Assembly: GCA_031308135.1 (NCBI GenBank)
Contig: JAHLJT010009436.1
Coordinates: forward strand, 221,727,286 to 221,791,285
DNA from: Acheta domesticus
Taxonomy: Eukaryota; Arthropoda; Insecta; Orthoptera; Gryllidae
Direction of reading: 5' to 3'
DNA length: 64,000 bases
Shown here: positions 46,590 through 58,500 of the stretch, piece after piece
Layout of the letters: the number at the start of each line of letters is the position of its first letter
Position numbering within the stretch: position 1 is the stretch's first letter
Notes under the pieces: generated by a model
What the model saw: only the letters and a program-made list of their open reading frames with translations
The model's database searches: none
Told to the model about the DNA's origin: nothing
Position numbers and translations under genes: made by a program

Positions 46590-48497
46590 TAGTTTTCAAT
46601 TTCCTGCGGTCTCAGCTAGCTATTCGGAATTGCCACATACTCGTGCCAGCTACCATACATCACCGCCCAAATTACGTTTTTTCGACATTTTCTTAAGTTT
46701 TTGGTTTCCTAATGGTAGAACGGAAATATTAATTTTAGAATATTAAAGAACACAAAAACCACGTCCTATATGGCAATTTTCCTTTAAAAATTTGTAATGG
46801 CGTTTAAGCGCTATTAAAAATGCAAATTTGAAGCTAATTTTCACAGAAAATTTTGGAGTTTTAAAAAACTTAATTTGAAGTCATTTGAATCACATTAACT
46901 CACAAATACAATAGTGTTTACAAATTGCTGGTAATGTGCTTATTAAAGATGTGAGAGATCTTTCAAAAAAATTACATTTGTGTAATTTTTTAAAAAACAA
47001 AAACATACCTCAAAATGAACTTTACGTCATATTAAAGAGTGCAAATTAGCATTATCCGTTCCAAAATTGTGAAGAAAAAATTTGGAGCCATTTATGAGAA
47101 AATTGAGTTCTTGCGTCTGGAAATGCGAAATTTTGAGCTAGTTTTCACGGAAAACTGTTGAGTTTTCGAGAAACTTTACTTGACATTATTTAAAGCACTT
47201 GAACTCGAAAATATAATAATGTAAACAAATTGCCATTAATGTAAATATTACCGACGTGAGAGACAAGTCAGAAAAATTACAATTTTTGCAATTTTTGAAA
47301 GAACAAAAGAATAGAGCGATATGTGTCATCTCATAGAGTAATTTAGCACTATCCGTACCAAAAATGTAAAGAAACAATTCGGAGCCGTTTTTGAGAAAAT
47401 CTTGTTTTTGTATTTTTTTTATTGCACAAATTACACGCAATATTGCGCGCGAAAAATACTACAATTTTCAAAAAAATATACATGACCTTAAAGAAAAAAC
47501 TCACTGTGAAAAACAAATTTTATTTGAAGGAAAAATCTCTATCTGCAATTTTGTAGTTGGAGAAAGACGCCGAATAAAATTCAAACTTTTGCAATTTTCG
47601 AAAATTCAGAGTTATCCGTGAAAATCTGACCTATGCCACTTTAGTAAATGTATTTTACTCTATTCAAGAAATTTGAAGAGAAAATTTGGAGCCGTTTTGA
47701 GAAAATTTTGAAAATGTCCGGGGAGCTTCATGTAAAGTACCCCCAAATTTTATAGAATCTCAGTTGCGTAGGCTCAATGCATGCGAGTGATGTGTTACAT
47801 CCCCTAGTTTTCCATCACTGAAAAATATTTTCAGTAAAATATTTTATTTTCTTCTGTTAAGTATCTCCCTCTGTTTCTCTATTCCCTCCCGCCATTTACG
47901 TGCGCGGTCTAATAGGCGTTAGTTCCCTCGCTGGATGTGATGGGCCGAGAAACATCCCTTGAACGACCTCACTCCGTTGGCGAGGTCATTGAACTCACGA
48001 CCATGCGCTGTATGCAAGCTGTGTGGTTTCGACTGCCAGAGATGTGACATAGCTTCTCACATCAAAGGCTTCTCATTGGCTTTTGCGTATCCCCTCCCAA
48101 TATCCTTCCATACCCCCTCTTCTGAGGCAGTCATAATTCGGCAGCACGCCTGGGGATCCCAGAAGTCACGTGCCAGGATTGGGACCCAGGACCCAGGGCC
48201 GACGGCAGGACTGTCTTTCTTCACAACTCAAGCAAGTTTGCCAACTTCCTAGGCACATTTCAACCTGATTCAGTGCAGCTGGGTAATTCGATGTGTGTTA
48301 GCAGGCCTGACAAACCATATCACTCCCTTCATATAAGAAAATGGTTTGACAGTGAACTCGTGCGATATTGTTTCGTTCATGCGTGTCCTGCGTTCTAGTG
48401 TAAATGCTGTTTCCTACTTAATTTGCGTATTTTGCCTAATTAGCGATGCGTTAAAGAAAATCGCGAATTCGAAATTGTAACGCGAACGAATAAAACA

Positions 48498-48504
<7 letters not shown>

Positions 48505-48552
<48 letters not shown>
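48505..48552. repeat. (GA)n microsatellite
   Basis: About 23 GA dinucleotides inside the hAT-like element; the Glu-Arg repeat read across it is not a protein feature. Confidence 0.95.
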
Positions 48553-48555
<3 letters not shown>

Positions 48556-48561
48556 CGCGAC

Positions 48562-48735
48562 ATGGCGAGTTCATCCAGTTCATTTGGGGTAGTAGATGAG
48601 TTATTTGTGGCAGGGAACAGTAGTGAAACGTTTCATTGTGCTATAGACAGGATTCGTGAAATTCCGTGTAGTTCTTTCTCCTATTCCGAAAAACTTACGG
48701 TAAATAGTGATGGACAACCAAGACAACGCGAATAG
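48562..48735 (+). CDS. Exon-like small ORF carried by the hAT-like element
   Basis: An ATG just after the GA tract opens 57 codons with a Ser-rich start (MASSSSSFGVVDELFVAG) and ordinary codon use to a TAG at 48733-48735. A donor-like AG|GTATGT occurs 18 bp after the stop. I do not recognise the protein. It might be a captured host exon, a decayed first exon of a hAT transposase, or a chance frame. Confidence 0.2.
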   Translation: MASSSSSFGVVDELFVAGNSSETFHCAIDRIREIPCSSFSYSEKLTVNSDGQPRQRE

Positions 48736-49419
48736 ATCACGAGTTACAAAATAGGTATGTACTTTTTTATGGTTATTGTTTTTAGTTTTATTGTTTTGTT
48801 TTTGTAAGTTAGTGCATGCAATGAGAAAATGATGATTTTCAGGGAAGATTCAGAAGGTATCTAATTTGCAACATAAACTTTTAAAACACTTCAGAGTAAA
48901 GTAGAATCACTCAGACTTTAAATATATGGAATTATGCGTTCAACCTGTAATATCATGATCGCATCCCCACGTCTACTAGGCAGGAGACGCCACTGTAGAA
49001 TCTTTTTCAAAATCTCAAAGCTTCGACTCGAACCAGATCGACCGGGGAATATCCATTTTGGAAGAAATCGTACGTATGGTTTAGGCGCTAGCAGTGTTCA
49101 CAGACGAACGGACAGACGGACGGACGGACGGACAGACAGACGTACGTTTTCCTTTCAATTGGTTTCTCGGTATCAAGGACCCACAAAAGAGGGGTTCTGG
49201 CTACACCACGTGTTGGGAGATTTTTTTTCTTAATTTAGCAACTGGTTTTATCCACTTTTTCATTAACACGGCCCGCAACGAATTTTTTTCTGGCGAAAAT
49301 TCGCCTTTTTTGGCGCAGCATCACATAACTTTCCCTATACTACGTATGTTACTCCGTATATACGTATGTATACGGGAAAGTAAAAATAGATCGCAATTGT
49401 CACTAAAGAGCAAATCCTA

Positions 49420-49907
49420 ACTAGTGATGCCACAGAATGATACAGACTTTCCCGTATTCGTTTTCTGTTGCGTTTGGTCTTGGCTAGCTATTCGGACTTG
49501 CCAATACTCTTGACAGCTGCTATCTATCGCCACCCAAACTATTTTTTTGACATTTTATTAATTTTTCGGTTTCCTAATAGTAGAACAAAAATATTTTAAT
49601 AATATTAAAAAAAACAGTTAAACCTTGTCTAATCGGCTATTTTCGTTGAAAAATTTGGAACCGTTTTCAAGAAAATGACGTTTAAGCGCTAATGTAAATG
49701 CGAAATTTGAAGCTCTTTTTCACAGAAAAGTTTTGAGTTTTCAAAAAACTTCATTTAAAGTCATTTGGAGCACTTATACTCGCAAATTCAATAGTGTTTA
49801 CAGATTGCTGGAAATGTGCATTTCAACGGTATGACAGAACTTTCAAAACAATAACTTTTGTGTAATTAAAAAAAAAAAAAAAACCAAATGAACTTTACGC
49901 CATATGA
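49420..49907 (+). mobile_element. DR-1 copy c (5' part only)
   Basis: Begins ACTAGTGATGCCACAGAATG, 34 bp after the end of copy b, and follows monomer 1 up to AACTTTACGCCATAT, then stops matching. The two copies are in the same orientation, almost head to tail. Confidence 0.8.
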
Positions 49908-51000
49908 ATTCGCCATTTTCTATATAAATTTTCTGTATATATCACGGATGTACAAAAGATATTATTATGAATCTATAGACACTTCCTGTTGATGTACAAC
50001 AGATTTATCTGTGGATACAACGTATATAACTGATAACGTGTACAACGTATATAACGTACAAATTGAGGTACCATAAACCCAATAAGTTGGTAGCTCTGCC
50101 CACACCCTGGGATTCCCCTCGGAAAAACAGGATGTCCATCGTTATAATCGGCGAGTGCGCATAAATGAGCATTGTGGGCGGATGCAGTGATCTGGAAGTT
50201 TCCGCCGTTTCCGCTGGAGCCATTTCATTTCGTAATTTGTACGGAACCGTTGCATGGGTTTCAAAGGAGGCCTGACCACCTGACTGACGTGAGAGACCTA
50301 AAGAAACCAAGGTACGCTCCTCTGGACAAATATTTTTTTCGCATAGTTCTTAAATACTGGTAGGTATTGTAAGCAAATCACAATGTTCAAAGATGATTTA
50401 TGCATCAGCTCTTATAAAATGTACAGCATGTTCATCGTAGTTGTAATATTTGTTTCGCAAAGTAGAATATACGTTGAACCACTTCGAGGTCCAATAATAA
50501 TTAATTTAACAGACTCTTTTCGCCGTAAGGATACTTTTAAAATGCGTTACAATCCAGATAAGTTGATATGAAAAGGAAGTGAATATAAAAACATTTTGAA
50601 AGTAAAATTTTGAAAACAATACACAAATGTCATTAAATTTGTCTATTTGTACTTCTACTTCTCCCCCTACATCATGTATTTTTAATAGTTATTTGACAAA
50701 ATAAATCAAATGAAATTTGAAAAATAGTCAGTTTATTTTAGTTAAAATAGTCAGCATTTTGCTCCATCTGAAGATCACCCATCCAAGTTCTCATTTCTGC
50801 CTTGCAATACTGAAAGTTAATATTATAACAAATTTTGAGATTTTTATAGGTTTGTTTTAAGTTTGTACATTTCAGTGCAATATATTGAAGTAACAAGTTA
50901 ACATCTGAAATTCAAAAATCCAGGGTACTTCCATGACAAGAAATTATCAACAACAGTAATGAACCAACAAGATGCTTTTGATGTGGGCACTATACCTATA
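49908..51000. other. Intergenic, no gene recognised apart from one small ORF
   Basis: A GC-richer block at about 50160-50300 has a 101-codon minus frame without family features. The small plus-strand frame at 50383 is listed separately. The remainder is AT-rich. Confidence 0.5.
50383..50571 (+). CDS. Small ORF with signal-peptide-like start, unknown
   Basis: 62 codons. From the internal Met at residue 13 the frame starts MYSMFIVVVIFVSQS, which resembles a secretion signal. A short mature part follows with PLRGPIIINL and a dibasic-type RRK site before DTFKMRYNPDKLI. Such a layout is seen in insect neuropeptide and immune-peptide precursors, but there are no cysteines and I recognise no family. 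There is no splice or promoter evidence. It may be a chance frame. Confidence 0.18.
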   Translation: MFKDDLCISSYKMYSMFIVVVIFVSQSRIYVEPLRGPIIINLTDSFRRKDTFKMRYNPDKLI

Positions 51001-51008
51001 TTGATGAT

Positions 51009-51661
51009 TAGGGAACAGATTTTTATGCCCCCAAAAAAATCTTGAAATATACTCTTAAAAATATGCAATTATGACCTAGAAATTCTGAAATATGCTCTTT
51101 AATATGCACTTGAAATTAACAATATTTAATTTTTTCTGCAAATCTGTCTTGATAAAATTCTTGGAATGAAATGAAAATTTGCTTGGAATGAAAAGATAAA
51201 TTTTTTGTGCAAACATAATATAATATACCCTACTTTGTGAGAGAAATAATTGAAGTAAATATTCACCTTAGTGAAGTACATTGTATGTCTTGTTGAAGTT
51301 CTTCTGACTGCTTTAAAAAATATGTTCTCAAGAAATATCCCACATGTATTTTATCTTCTACAGAAAACAAAAACAAACTGACTGACTCTTTCAAATCAAT
51401 GAACGCTCACAATTACATAAGATTCTTTGAAAAGATGAAACGTTTTATAGATTACACTCTTTTTTAAAAAAATATGCATCTATAATTACATGAATGTGCA
51501 TCAACAGAAAAAATCAGCCAAATATGCAGAAATATCCACTAACAGGGGAATCTATATAGCATTATATTCTAACCAAAGTCAATAAATTTCACTTAACTAT
51601 GTCCTGAACCAATGAACAAAATCATAGAAAATGATGCAAAATCATAGAAATTCGCTCCCTA
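51009..51661. mobile_element. hAT MITE (653 bp) with 8-bp target duplication
   Basis: Tips TAGGGAACAGATTTTTATG and, inverted, TAGGGAGCGAATTTCTATG agree at 15 of 19 bases. TTGATGAT flanks both sides (51001-51008 and 51662-51669). The interior is rich in AATATGC/ATATGC motifs and has no coding frame. It lies about 0.8 kb upstream of the first visible exon of the four-pass membrane protein gene, in its flank or a 5' UTR intron. Confidence 0.85.
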
Positions 51662-51669
51662 TTGATGAT

Positions 51670-52484
51670 AGTTTACAATATCTTCTATTGATGTAAGGTG
51701 AAGTGGGATAAATGCATAGTTGCTCCATTAAATCCAAACTCTGAAGTATAAGCTGTTGTCTATTGAGCTTAAATTGTAATTACTGAGTTTAAACAAAACA
51801 GACACAAGTTCCATAAGATAAAATTTACCTCTTGATGTTTTAAATTAAATTTGTTTGTTTGAGTTAATCTTCAAAGTTTTGATAAAATAAATGTTCTTAG
51901 AGGAAATTCAGGTATTCAGTTATGTTTCCTATAAAAGACTTGGAGACAAAACAGTTTAAAGAAGACTCATCCTTACTGAAGACAACAATATTCTACTTCC
52001 ATAATCTCTATCTCTGAAACTTGTAAAATGTTTATCACAACTGATTTTTATTGTTTTTTTGCTAATTTAAACAATAAAATAATACTGAGAAAATTATTTG
52101 TTTTTCACACTTGCTTCCCAACTGCTTCTGCTTGTATAATGAGTCTTTCAGAGACCACTTATGCACTTCCCCTAAATGCAGGAACAAATGCATATCAGGG
52201 GATCCTGAATAAATATTCTCAAAAAAAGTGAACATAGGTAAAATGTGGAATTGAATTTATATTTCTAAACAAAATTGTCTTTAATCGATAAAAAAAAAGA
52301 AAGTTCAAGCTTCAAATATGAAGATTTTTATAATCATTTAAAATCAAATTTTGTAAAATCTAGTGCACACTCAACCTACATTATCTTGTATTATAATTGA
52401 TTTTGTTGTGTGCATCTATTTACAAATTATGTATCTTTTTCTCTATTAAACTAATGTGTAATTAGTGAAATGTTTATATTACAG
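51670..52484. other. AT-rich upstream region or 5' UTR intron of the four-pass protein gene
   Basis: The first coding exon begins with a splice acceptor at 52484. At least one non-coding first exon should therefore lie upstream; I could not identify it or a promoter. No other gene was seen. Confidence 0.5.
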
Positions 52485-52575
52485 TAAAATGGCTCATCCT
52501 TCTCAAATTCTGCCCTCAAAATGTTGCTGCTGCAGTTTGCGAGCTGGCTCAATTGTTGTGGGATCCTTCGCTTTG
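52485..52575 (+). CDS. Four-pass protein coding exon 1
   Basis: Acceptor TTATATTACAG, then 4 nt of 5' UTR, ATG at 52489, 29 codons, donor CTTTG|GTAAGA, phase 0. Encodes the N-terminus, CCCC cluster and first part of TM1. The acceptor ahead of the ATG shows an upstream untranslated exon exists. Confidence 0.8.
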
Positions 52576-55500
52576 GTAAGAATTTGTATTTTCTTTCTTA
52601 GCATTCAGATTATAATACATTCAGAATTCACATTTTTACTGCTTTGCCTAGCCAAAAGGATGGTACTGGTATTAATAATACCAGGCTACAAGAGGTTTTC
52701 CTGGAATCTATATTTTAATTAACTCTTTTTCATGAATCAACATTCAGCAGGTATTCAGAGAAAAAATGTATTAATATTTATTTCGATTAAATTACCCTTC
52801 TGCTAAATTTTTGTTAACCAGGCCTTCAATTTTCCATGTATAAATTGGTCTACTAAAAACGGTATCATGAACTGCACATTTATTGAAACCTCACATTATA
52901 ATTACCAGATTGGAAAATTACTCCTAAATACCTTTCATTATTTAAATCTTAACCATGTTAATAATATTGTAAATTGCAACAAAACATTATTGGATCTAAT
53001 CTTTGTTAATGATATCTAGTATCATTAATTGAAAATTCAAATTTTCCTTTGGTACCATTTGTTGGCTTTCACCCTGCACTAAATATTTTAACTATTACTG
53101 ATACTATTTTATTTTCTGATTATAATAGAATTGAAAATAATTTTAATCATGTTAATTTGACTGTGATTAGCGAAAAACTATTGAGTTTTAATTGGTATCC
53201 TCTACTTACTTACTTCTTTCTTTCTTTCTTTTTTTTTTCAATTTATTTTTTCCTTTTTTTCTTTTTTCTTCCAAATATTTTTGAGACATCAACTGATATA
53301 TTTTATACTAAATTATATGATTTTATGTATAAATATGTTCTGAAAATAAATATAGTTCTTCATCATATCCAAATTGGTATTTACAGGAATTGAGACAAAT
53401 ACTTTTGATGAAATATCATGCTCATGTCAAATACAAACACTAGACACACATTTTCTTTTCCAACTTTCATAAGAATTGCAAGGCGAAACAATCTGATGAT
53501 TATACAGTGTATTTGAAAGAAGTATAAATGTCTGTAAATTATAACATAAAGTCATTCTGGGAATTGCAAACGCCAAGAGAAATACTTCAGGTTTGCCTAT
53601 CTTCATGTTTCTTGGAAATAAATTTGCAAATCACCTCAACAAATTGTAGACCTATTTGCAAAATTTTTCAAATCAGTTTACGTAATTGGTGAGCACCATG
53701 TAACAGATACATTAAACATTGTTTTCAAATTGGTTGTCATTGATCATGTGAAAATCATTCAATGGGAAATTTTTCATGCCATCAAACATTTGACACACAA
53801 TTGCCCTCTGGTCCAGATAGGTTTCTATCAAATCTATTGAAAAATTGTATTGTTAACATTACATCAATTGTGCATTTTCTATTCAAGAAATATTTAAAAG
53901 GTTCAACTTTGTATTATCCCTAATTAATGGAATCCATTATTACAAAAAAATTAACTAAAATTTTCAACATCATCTTGATGAAAGAGCTACATGTTTTCAG
54001 GAAAAACAGGCCCCTATTACAAATATAACGATAATTCAAGATCACATCTTAGAAAATATTGATCTTCATAAGCAGGTGGATGTCATTTACTCTAACTTCT
54101 GTAAAGAACTTGATACTGAAATCCAGGAACTCCTTCATTGACTTTGGAACCAATCAGATTTTGTGGTCCTCTTTTGAATTGGCTATGCAATTACTTCAAC
54201 GGTTGAACTCAAAAGTTAAATATATACTTTTCGTCCAGAAATAGGTAGACATCAGAAAGTTAAATATTAATACTTTTTGTCCAGAACCATAGAAGTTATA
54301 TCTGGTGTTCCTCAAGGTTCCCCAAGGTATTATTGTAAATTTAGCAACCAGATTTATCCTTGTTTTTCATTCCCAGGACCCTGCGATTAGAGTTCTTCTG
54401 ATGAAAATTCGCCGTTTTTTCGGGCAACATTACATAACTTTCTCTTCACAAGAATGTAAAAATGGCTAGGGAAAAATAATATTTTATTATCTGATACAAA
54501 TTCATCTTCAAAAATGTAACTTCTAATTTTACTTGGCTTACTGTTGTACTTTAGCATTTTATATGGGCTTAATACAGAGATCAATAGAACTGAACCAATA
54601 CGTAGTATTCTGACTGGATTGTAACTCATGACAATGAATAGCTTTTATAAGTTCAATTCTAATGTCTCAATTTCTGTGATGTCATTGGAATTCTGGGTGG
54701 CAGCCTCAGAGGAAGGAGAGGGGGTAGTGTGAATACTGAAAAGAGGTTTGTTTCTCAAAGACCGTTGAGACCTCTGGGTCATCTCTTTAACAAATCCAAC
54801 AGTTCTCATGCCTCCTTGTGGCCCCTTCACCCAGTGGGATACTTAGACTCCTCAGACACTGCCTCAGGGCTGGAGAGTGGATCTATTCTTCCCATAAATT
54901 AAAACATTAACTATTTCTTAACTTGCTTTCCCATTCTTCTCTCTTCTCACTAATTATTAAAAAACTTAATTTTTAAGGAATTAATAAAAAATATTTTTCA
55001 ACTCTGCACATTGTGAAACATAAAAATAATGCAAATTATTATTGATACTAGCTTATTTAGCAAATATGTATTTACATAAAAATTCATTCCCTGCTTATCA
55101 TATATTTACAATTCTCTGCAACAGTGAAATTGGTAGAGGCTGCCTTCTGTTAAATACAGTTTTTGCTTTTGTATACTGATGCTTGCATGTGTGTAGGTTC
55201 TACTTGTCAATAACAGATGTATTTTTTTCTTTGTTGCAGATCATTGCATTAACATTTCTGGGGCTCACTGCAACAGCCAGTAGTGCACTTAGTAATAGTT
55301 GTACTTATAATGCTGGTAATTATATTTTGAACACTTCTCTCTATCCTTTCAAAAAAATATTTTCAGCTGAGAATGATCTGGAATACTCTATTATTGTGGT
55401 TTGATTTAAAATTACTTTTATTTTGCTGATAACTATGGTATTAGTCCAAAAGGTGAAAAACTTTATAGGAATTGAAATTATTTTAACTCATTAGAAAAGA

Positions 55501-58500
55501 ACATTTTTTTCAAATAATCACAATATTATTCTAACAGATGAAAGGAAAAATCAAAACCTTACTTATATCTTACATTGACCCTTTTTTTTTATAGATATGT
55601 CACGATGTGATCCTCCACCAGAGGCTCTGAAAATGGTTGCCAATATGATGGCTATACTTGCTGTGCTGAATGCAGTGGAAGCAATAATGAGTGTTTGTCT
55701 CATTTGGGGTGCCAGTAAAGTAAGAAAACTTTCTCATCTTTATTCTCTTTTCAGTCCTTTCTTCAAGGGAGTGTAAGGGATGAAAGGAAGTAAATATCTG
55801 TATAATTTGTAAAATTTACTGTGTAACTAAATTTAGATAGTGTTGTTTTCATGGAGTCCCAACAAAATTACAAAGAACATGGGGCACCCCCAAAATTATC
55901 AAATAGTAAGGAACATATAAGTTAGTCATAGCTCTTATGCTCCAAAAACATGAAAACCAAGTCAGGAATATATACAGATTGGATTCCTGTTGTACAGAAT
56001 TCACTAATCAGTTGCTCACATTTCTTATGTGTTTCTGTCATCGCTTCCTTCACATGATTCAAAAACACACTTCAAATAACATTTCTACAATTACAAATAA
56101 ATTAAACCTAGAAACATGTACTTTCATGTGATGTAAGTATAATTTTTGTAAACATACTTTTTAAATATTTAATTTATATATTTTAATTTTTAAAATGCAA
56201 GTTTTCACATTAGGCTAACTCAAATTAAAACTAATGATGCTACAGAATGGCAAGGCTTTCTCATAGTAGTTCATTTCCTAATTTCTTTGGTCTGGACTAG
56301 TTTTTCAGTTTTGCCACATCCTCTTTCCAGTTGCTATTTATCGCCACCCAAACTTTGTTTTTTCACATTTTCTCAATTTTTCAGTCCCTAAAGATAGATC
56401 TGGAACGTGACGACCATGAGGAGTTAAACTTGGTTCTATACTGTATCTAAACCTGGTTCTACATGGAAACTTTCATGGAAAAATTTGGAGAATTTTGAGA
56501 ACATGTTGTTTGAGCGTTTATGAAAATGCACATTTTGAAGCTCATTTTCATTTTCTGCGTTTTTGAGAAACTTCACTAGAAATTATTTGAAGAATTATAC
56601 TCACATATGCAATAATGTACACAAATCGCTGGTAATGTAAATATTAATGGTGAGAGAGATATTTAAAAAAAAAATAACATTTGTGCAATTTTTTTATAAA
56701 AGAACAAACGAATACATCAAAGTAGCATTGATGTCATGTTTTTAGCAACATCCATTCAAAAAACTTGGAGTCGTTTTCAAGAAAATAGCATTTCAGCGTT
56801 TCTGAAAAAGCAGAATTTTGAGTTTATTTTCATTGAAAACTTGTGGGTTTTTGAGGAACTTTTGAGGCATCATTTAAAGCACATGTACTCATAAATGCAA
56901 TGATGTATACAAATTGCTGATAATGTAAATATTAGCAACATGAGAAAGAAGTATAAAAATTAAATTTTTGTAATTTTTGAAAAGAAAAACTAAAGAATAG
57001 AGCAAAATAGGATTTATGTTATTTTATGTACAGTACATTTAGCACCCTCCCTACAAAAAATTTTAAAGAAAAAAAATGTTTATATATATATATATAATTG
57101 TACTTATTTTACTCTGTATTGGGCAAAAATTACTAAAAATTTCAAAACATATGCACGAACTTGATTAAAGAACCAATTATGGAGAACACATTTCATTTCA
57201 AGATAAAATCCCTATCTTCAATTTTGTAGTTGTATGAAGATGCCTAAAAATTTTCACACTTTCACAACTTTCAAAATTTTAGAGTTAGCAGTAAAAATTA
57301 AACCTATGCCATGTTTTTAAATACTTCACTCTAGCAATAAAAAAATTGTCAATAACAGCCAGCCCTTATTCTTGTAAAGGACCTATTAATTTACCCAGAA
57401 AGTTATTCAAGTTGGCTGATGGTAATGTGAAGAACATTACTTTTATATTTTTAGCAATGCTAAATGAAAGAGAACTATTGCAACAGTAATATGAAAATAA
57501 ACAAAACAGTCGAAGGGAAAAAAAAAATACATGGTTTCATTTTTTTATGAAATAGTCAATAAAGGATATTCTTTGTAAAGTAAAAGAAAATAAATATCAA
57601 TGTATTATCTTTTTTTTAAATTTGTGTGTATGTGTATGTATGTATGTATATGTGTGTGTGTATATATATATACACACACACACACACAGATATTTATAGA
57701 TATATATAATATAGCTTGTAGCTGCCTCGCCTTGAAAGGTCGCAAGTTCTTTTAAAGAACTTGCAGCCCTTCAAGGCGAGGCAGCTACAAGTTACAGTCC
57801 TTAAGTCTTTGCAACCTCGGCTATCTAGGCCTCACATCCTTTTATTTGTTAAAATTTCTGTCCGTTTAATACTAAATTGAATCCTTTTGATACTTTATAA
57901 TTTTAATTTAATTGGTAATCAAGGTCATAAGTATACATATGGGACTTAGTAAGATGTGAAGGTATATTTCTATTTATTTCTCTTTGAAAGTACAACAATT
58001 GTAATCGTCTACTGCTGATTTGTATGTGATTGGGCTCTTCCAGGTACAGCATCAAAACAGAACAGAAAGTAGACATTTCTATTGCATTTAATTTCTCAGA
58101 ATCTTCTCAATGTCCCAGTTTGATACTTACCAGACTTAAATAGAACACTTCCGAAAATAAAATGATTTTCTTTTCCTTCAAATTTTTAAATTGTCACATT
58201 TCAGAAGACATTTAAAAAAGAAAAAAATGCATTAAAAAATTATGAATTCAATACACACATCAAATGAAAGATTTTTCTTTTCTGTTTGATCTTTAATGTA
58301 GCAAAATATTAAATTTCAGTCCCATTTGCAAAACAAGTTACAAATGATTAATTTTAATGATGCATTTTATTTTTAAAGATTGGAAATTATATGTATCACC
58401 ATAAAAAATCATCTTTAGAAATAATTAAAAGCGTGGTTTCATGTTTTTGCTTATACTCTTTAAAGAAAAAATGTTTAAAGGACATCATGGTCAAATTTTC

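Larger units (their letters stand above)
47761..48995. mobile_element. hAT-like non-autonomous transposon in DR-1
   Basis: Ends are CAGTTGCGT and (inverted) CAGTGGCGT, 8 of 9 bases alike. The flanks carry an 8-bp duplication TAGAATCT (47753-47760, 48996-49003), and excising one copy restores the uninterrupted DR-1 sequence seen at 24357-25947. An 8-bp duplication plus CAGTGGCG tips is the hAT signature. There is no recognisable hAT transposase. Inside are a (GA)n tract and a 58-codon exon-like frame. Confidence 0.85.
45143..49386 (+). mobile_element. DR-1 copy b (interrupted by Tc1 and hAT-like insertions)
   Basis: Pieces 45143-45180, 46590-47760 and 49004-49386 add up to about 1.59 kb, the same as copy a. 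They join in the same order once the two insertions and their target duplications are removed. Monomer heads (GCC of GAGCC) fall at about 47087, 47384 and 47691, spaced 297 and 307 bp. The last piece has the CGGTTTAGGCGCTAGC block, a (GACG)n run at about 49103-49143 and the terminal GTATGTATACGGGAAAG hairpin arm. Confidence 0.85.

Noticed and set aside
48499..48560. Glu-Arg repeat protein start
   Set aside because: Translation of a (GA)n microsatellite; only the frame from the ATG at 48562 is worth mentioning.
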